DNA from: Rhizophagus sp. LPA8_4_AMF
Taxonomy: Eukaryota; Glomeromycota; Glomeromycetes; Glomerales; Glomeraceae
NCBI GenBank assembly: GCA_021464525.1
Contig: JADRCO010001069.1
Span: 1-22,850, forward strand
Reading direction: 5' to 3'
Length of the DNA: 22,850 bases
The translations under genes and the position numbers were made by a program. The stretch's first letter is position 1. Every line of letters starts with the position of its first letter. Of this stretch, positions 19,181 to 22,850 are shown piece by piece. The notes under the pieces were generated by a model. That model did no database searches, was not told the origin of the DNA, and was given only the letters and a program-made list of their open reading frames with translations.

Positions 19181-20060
19181 TTTAATGTAGATAATGCTTT
19201 TTTAAATTGGTGTTAGAAAATAAACGAGAGTAAAATTATTTTAATTATTTTGATAAGAAATTGATCGAACAGTTTATTGACACGTTTAGCGTCAGATATC
19301 CTCCATATGGTAAGCACATGTACAGCGTTTCAGGTTGTTCCCGGCGCATAAAATTATATTAAAATTTTCCTTAAGCATGCAAATCATACTTCGTAGATCT
19401 TTCCCTTAAACACCATGTTATAGTAGATCTTAATAATGTAAATTATCATAAACAATATATAAAAAGTAAAAAAAAAGTAGATTTGGCTATACAATTAATT
19501 TTGGTTTTTATTACCATAGTCATATCCAAATATTACAATAATTGTTAACGTATCAATACAGTAGAAGTAATACATTATTATATACAATAATAAAGTTAAT
19601 GAATTAGCTATCCATTCTTCTGATAATATCCAACTTTTTCATATTGATATTGTGGTTTTATTTTTAGCATTAGAAACTTAATTTAAACCTTTTGTATCCA
19701 ATAATCTTTCTTTATCATATTATTTCTTTGGATTTTATAATAGTATTGATGGACCAAAATTCCTTTTATTACTTGTATTATCATAATAGTAAATTTCTTT
19801 AGAATCTATTAATTATCATTTTTATCATTCATATATTCTTGTAGTAAACTTATAAGTTGTTTTAATTTAAAAGTTATCTGTAAAGCCTTATTTAAAGTTT
19901 TCTTATATATATTATACTTTACTGGAATGTTTCTTTTATAAGTGCTTATGAAAATTTGTTGTATTTTCACTAGTTTATTATAATTAGCATTAATTATTTT
20001 AAATTGATAATTTATAAGAACCCTGAACTTTACAGAAACTTGAAATTTACAAGCAATGGC
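19181..20060. other. Upstream region of the membrane-protein gene and AT-rich spacer
   Basis: Bases 19181-19370 are less AT-rich and presumably contain the promoter and leader of the minus-strand gene starting at 19180. The rest is AT-rich with no reading frame or repeat of note. Confidence 0.4.
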
Positions 20061-20298
20061 ATTTCAATATTATTTTAATACTATTTTGATATTATTTTGA
20101 TATCATTTCAATATTAAACTAAATAATATTGAAATAATATCAAATTGATATTAAATCAATATAGTTAACTTAAATATATTATTTTAATATTATTTCAATA
20201 TTATTTTGATATTATTTTGATATCATTTTGATGTAATTTCAATATTATTTTAATATTATTTTAATGTTATTTTGATTTTAATATTGAAATAATATTAA
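20061..20298. repeat. 11-bp AT tandem repeats in two orientations
   Basis: Units of the type AATATTATTTT or GATATTATTTT repeat with an 11-bp period (20061-20115 and 20178-20275). Between and after them are reverse-complement copies (for example aataatattgaaataatatc from 20125), so the block can fold back on itself. It ends in aatattaagggtaaag at 20291-20306. Confidence 0.8.
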
Positions 20299-20313
20299 GG
20301 GTAAAGTGTATTT

Positions 20314-20368
20314 ACGTCATAATATATATGAAACAGTACGCCAAAAATATTGATCATCACGTGATCAC
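20314..20368 (+). promoter_or_regulatory. CRE-like site followed by overlapping palindromes with an E-box
   Basis: ACGTCAT at 20314-20320, then tgatcatcacgtgatcac at 20351-20368, which contains CACGTG (20358-20363) and the overlapping palindromes TGATCA, TCACGTGA and GTGATCAC. No gene follows closely on either strand, so a regulatory role is uncertain. Confidence 0.3.
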
Positions 20369-20659
20369 AAAACCAACAAAAACAGATGAAAATTTATAAT
20401 TTTTCATAAAACACCATATGAATTTTATTAAATATACACATAAAACGAAAACAAATATGCCATTGTTGATAAACCCAAATGTATTTAGACATTTAAAAAT
20501 TATATAACTAAAAATAAAAAAGTAAAATGGTATTAGTAAAAATTTTCATTTGTATAAGTAATGCACAATAATTTTTTAGCATATATCTTCTTTATTATCA
20601 TACTATTAACTTATAAAGTTTCATAAGTTTAAAACTAATTTCAAGGTAGGTTCTCTAGA

Positions 20660-20695
20660 TGATTCGCAACTTACCTATAGGTGATTCGCAACTTA
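20660..20695 (+). repeat. 14-bp direct repeat, spacing 22
   Basis: tgattcgcaactta occurs at 20660-20673 and again at 20682-20695, separated by cctatagg-containing sequence. Confidence 0.7.
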
Positions 20696-20900
20696 ATGGC
20701 GACTTCATAGTGTAATATTTTGTTATAAACCTTATTTGTATTATACTTTACTAAAGTTTATTTGAAAAACAGAAACTTTGGCTTTCTAACAAATATTTTT
20801 AAGCAGGTCTACAAGAAAAACTGAGAGATTTTTCTTTGTGATGAAAAAAAATCCTCTGAAAAAACAATTTAGCCATATGATCAGTATGTCGATCACCTCT

Positions 20901-20977
20901 ACCCTTAAAATAATATTAAAATAATATCAAAATTTAAAACAATATCAAAATAATATAGTTAAGTTAAACTTAACTAT
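20901..20977. repeat. Inverted copy of the AT repeat plus 23-bp palindrome
   Basis: acccttaaaataatattaaa at 20901-20920 is the reverse-complement type of the repeat end at 20291-20303. It is followed by more 11-bp units and a near-perfect palindrome at 20955-20977 (outer arm atagttaagtt). Together with 20061-20306 this outlines a possible element of about 0.9 kb with inverted, repeat-built ends. Confidence 0.55.
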
Positions 20978-21113
20978 GTTGATTCTATGTTGATTGAAAA
21001 CTTTAAGTTTTTGTAAAGAACATCTCTTATACAACTCACAAGTAATCTATAATAAATAGATTTTTTATAATAATTTAGTCAATATCTATATTAGAAATGT
21101 AATCTTACTATCA

Positions 21114-21146
21114 TTAGATTCCTCTTATTGAGACGAATCTAACAAG
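21114..21146 (-). repeat. Dispersed hairpin repeat, copy 2 (inverted)
   Basis: Begins ttagattcctcttattgag and ends in gaatctaacaag. It forms an imperfect stem-loop, and in reverse complement matches the start of the copy at 12296-12325. Confidence 0.55.
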
Positions 21147-21500
21147 TATAAAATTGCAAAATCCAATTACTAAATAGCTTAAACATAGGGGTATGTAAAA
21201 GATAAAATTTTAAAACATCTCTATAATACGCAATTCTGATCAGAATTTATATATAAACTCTATGCAAACTCAAATATAAATTATATAAGAGATGTTCAGG
21301 ATCTTAGTTTATATACAAAATTAATAAATATTTTATAAATAATATATAGTATACACAGTCTAAAGCCAGGTAATATGCAAAAAGTAGCCAAATTTTAACT
21401 ATATATAAATCACATAATTTATATCTAAATCATTTATTTATTTAGAATACATCTATAAGATTTATATTTTTTAATTACATACTAGGAAACGGAAACCGTT

Positions 21501-21685
21501 GTGAATCCAGAGCGAAAAAGTTTTTTTTCGCAATCATTCTAATGTACCACAAAATTTATTTGTTTATTGATGTAGTACAGGATTTTTATGACATGACGCA
21601 TGCGGACAACCAGAAATCGCCACGTGACCTTATATATTCATCACCTATCATAGAATTTATATAGTCCATCACTTCGCTCTGGACT
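21501..21685. repeat. Inverted repeat tccagagcgaa / ttcgctctgga around an E-box
   Basis: An 11-bp sequence at about 21505-21515 recurs inverted at about 21674-21684. Between them lie ATGACGC (21593-21599, complement of GCGTCAT) and CACGTG (21621-21626). It could be a small nonautonomous element or a paired control region. Confidence 0.45.
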
Positions 21686-22236
21686 AATAAAGCTTCTATT
21701 TCCTTTAATCTTTTCCTATACATCCATAAAAATATTAGAAACTGTTTGTTCTAACTGATCCTTTAAAAGTATAATTACAATTATTTTATATATATTGTTT
21801 TGTTGCATTCCAAATTGCTCAATAAATTCAAATTATGATGGAATTTTTAATAAAAAAATAATCTTATGGTCTTGATTTTCAATAATTTTTTAGATTAAAA
21901 TTATATGATATAATTTTCATACTATTTTTATATTAAAAATCTGGCTAGAATTATTATTGAAACTTAATTTTAACTTAATTTATTATGGCTAAATCCTTCA
22001 ATTTTAATATATAATACATATAAAATTGAACAATTTTAAAAATAATAAATTCATAATCAAATTATCAAATTGGAAAAAACTCTCTGCTATTATAATTACA
22101 AAGTATTATTTTATGGGAAAATGTAGTTGGCGATCCAGTTACTATGGTGACCCCTTATTATCACGTGAGCAAATAAATTTTAATCATCAATTATTTGTTT
22201 ATTAGATAATCATTATTATTTATTTTTATTTTTCTT

Positions 22237-22272
22237 TATACCCTTCGCTCAGCTTGAAGAAGTGAAGGTATA
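22237..22272. repeat. Imperfect hairpin with ttcgct arms
   Basis: Arms tatacccttcgct (22237-22249) and agtgaaggtata (22261-22272) pair imperfectly around an 11-nt loop. The sequence ends in gaaggta, resembling a splice donor. Confidence 0.55.
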
Positions 22273-22850
22273 TTTTTCTTTTTTTTTCTTTTTGTTTTTT
22301 ACAACTTATTTATGCTAACTACATTTCGCTCTTTTTAAGTTCTTTGGCTCTTTTAGTTTTCATAATTAAGGTAAGCTTGATACTACATAGCCCCTCTCTA
22401 TTTTTCTTACACAGAACACTTCATTTCTTATATTTCTTTTCTTTGTTCTTTTTAGGTCCTTTGGTTCTTCTTCGCAGTTAACGCTAAGATCATTAAGGTA
22501 TATTTTTTTATTTTTAATTTTTTTATTTCGCCTATTAATTACCATTCCTTACTAACTTATTTTATTCTATTTGTTTTTATTTTTTCTTTGCTTTTCATTC
22601 CTTTTAATTTCCCTCTTATTTTTTTTGCTCTTTTTAATTACCTGTTGTTTCGTTCCTTTTGATTTCCTCTTTCATTTCTTTTTATTTCCCTTTCGTTACT
22701 TTCGCTTCTTTCGTTCTCTTTCATTTTCCTTTTGATATTATCAATATTATCATTCATTTTCGTCTTTCCCTTTGATATTATCATTTTCTTCACCTCCATT
22801 TATTTTTTTGCGTTTCTTTTCATTTTCCCTTCAATATTTTTGTTTCTTTT
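22273..22850 (+). repeat. Polypyrimidine tract with duplicated donor-like segments
   Basis: Strongly T/C-biased to the window end, similar in style to 1450-1850. Two related segments (ctttttaagttctttggctc from 22331; a ttttaggtcctttggttctt copy from about 22449) each end in attaag followed by gta. Pairs of ttgatattatca also recur from about 22732. No reading frame was found. It may be the leader of a gene beyond the window. Confidence 0.55.

Larger units (their letters stand above)
20991..22236. other. AT-rich spacer with scattered repeats, no gene seen
   Basis: No protein-coding frame was found on either strand. It contains the second hairpin repeat copy (21114-21146), an inverted repeat pair at about 21503 and 21673, and two CACGTG sites (21621-21626 and 22162-22167). 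Confidence 0.5.

Noticed and set aside
1-22850. tRNA, rRNA or CRISPR sequences
   Set aside because: Scanning by eye for B-box-like ggttcraa motifs, rRNA blocks and regularly spaced repeats gave nothing convincing; a tRNA or Rfam search was not possible.

Overview
The window looks like nuclear DNA of an early-diverging fungus. It is very AT-rich, its genes are split by many short introns (mostly 50-140 nt, GTAAGT or GTATGT donors and YAG acceptors), and two of its proteins closely resemble known fungal families (an Hrp1-type RNA-binding protein and a type II mitochondrial NADH dehydrogenase). The style fits Glomeromycotina such as Rhizophagus. That assignment is inference from composition and gene structure, not from a database match. 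Most genes can only be read after joining exons, so I rebuilt five multi-exon models by hand and checked that every splice junction keeps frame.

Layout. 1-550: a GC-richer imperfect palindrome followed by the 3' end of an open frame with a homeodomain-like C-terminus, probably transposon-related. 550-3300: gene-poor, with a 400-bp polypyrimidine tract and a 550-bp polypurine tract. 3685-6406 (+): a two-RRM Hrp1-like hnRNP in six exons. 6957-7775 (+): an unrecognised 207-residue basic protein in four exons. 8254-11332 (+): a nine-exon gene whose product matches negative elongation factor subunit A (NELF-A) at both ends. 11333-13516: very AT-rich spacer carrying a perfect-TIR MITE. 16240-13517 (-): a 16-exon type II NADH:ubiquinone oxidoreductase in which four exons are only 15-23 nt. 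19180-16759 (-): a 741-residue membrane-anchored protein with a Lys/Glu/Ala repeat and an acidic tail. 19181-22850: no gene; 11-bp AT tandem repeats in opposite orientations, palindromes, repeated CACGTG sites and a pyrimidine-rich end with duplicated donor-like segments.

Functional picture. Two neighbouring plus-strand genes act in RNA polymerase II transcript biology: Hrp1-like in mRNA 3'-end processing and export, NELF-A in promoter-proximal pausing. The minus-strand genes concern mitochondrial electron transport and a probable endomembrane protein. Nothing suggests an operon or biosynthetic cluster. The points that most deserve a second look are the fungal NELF-A with a lineage-specific charged-helix insert, and the microexon-assembled Rossmann motif in the NADH dehydrogenase gene.
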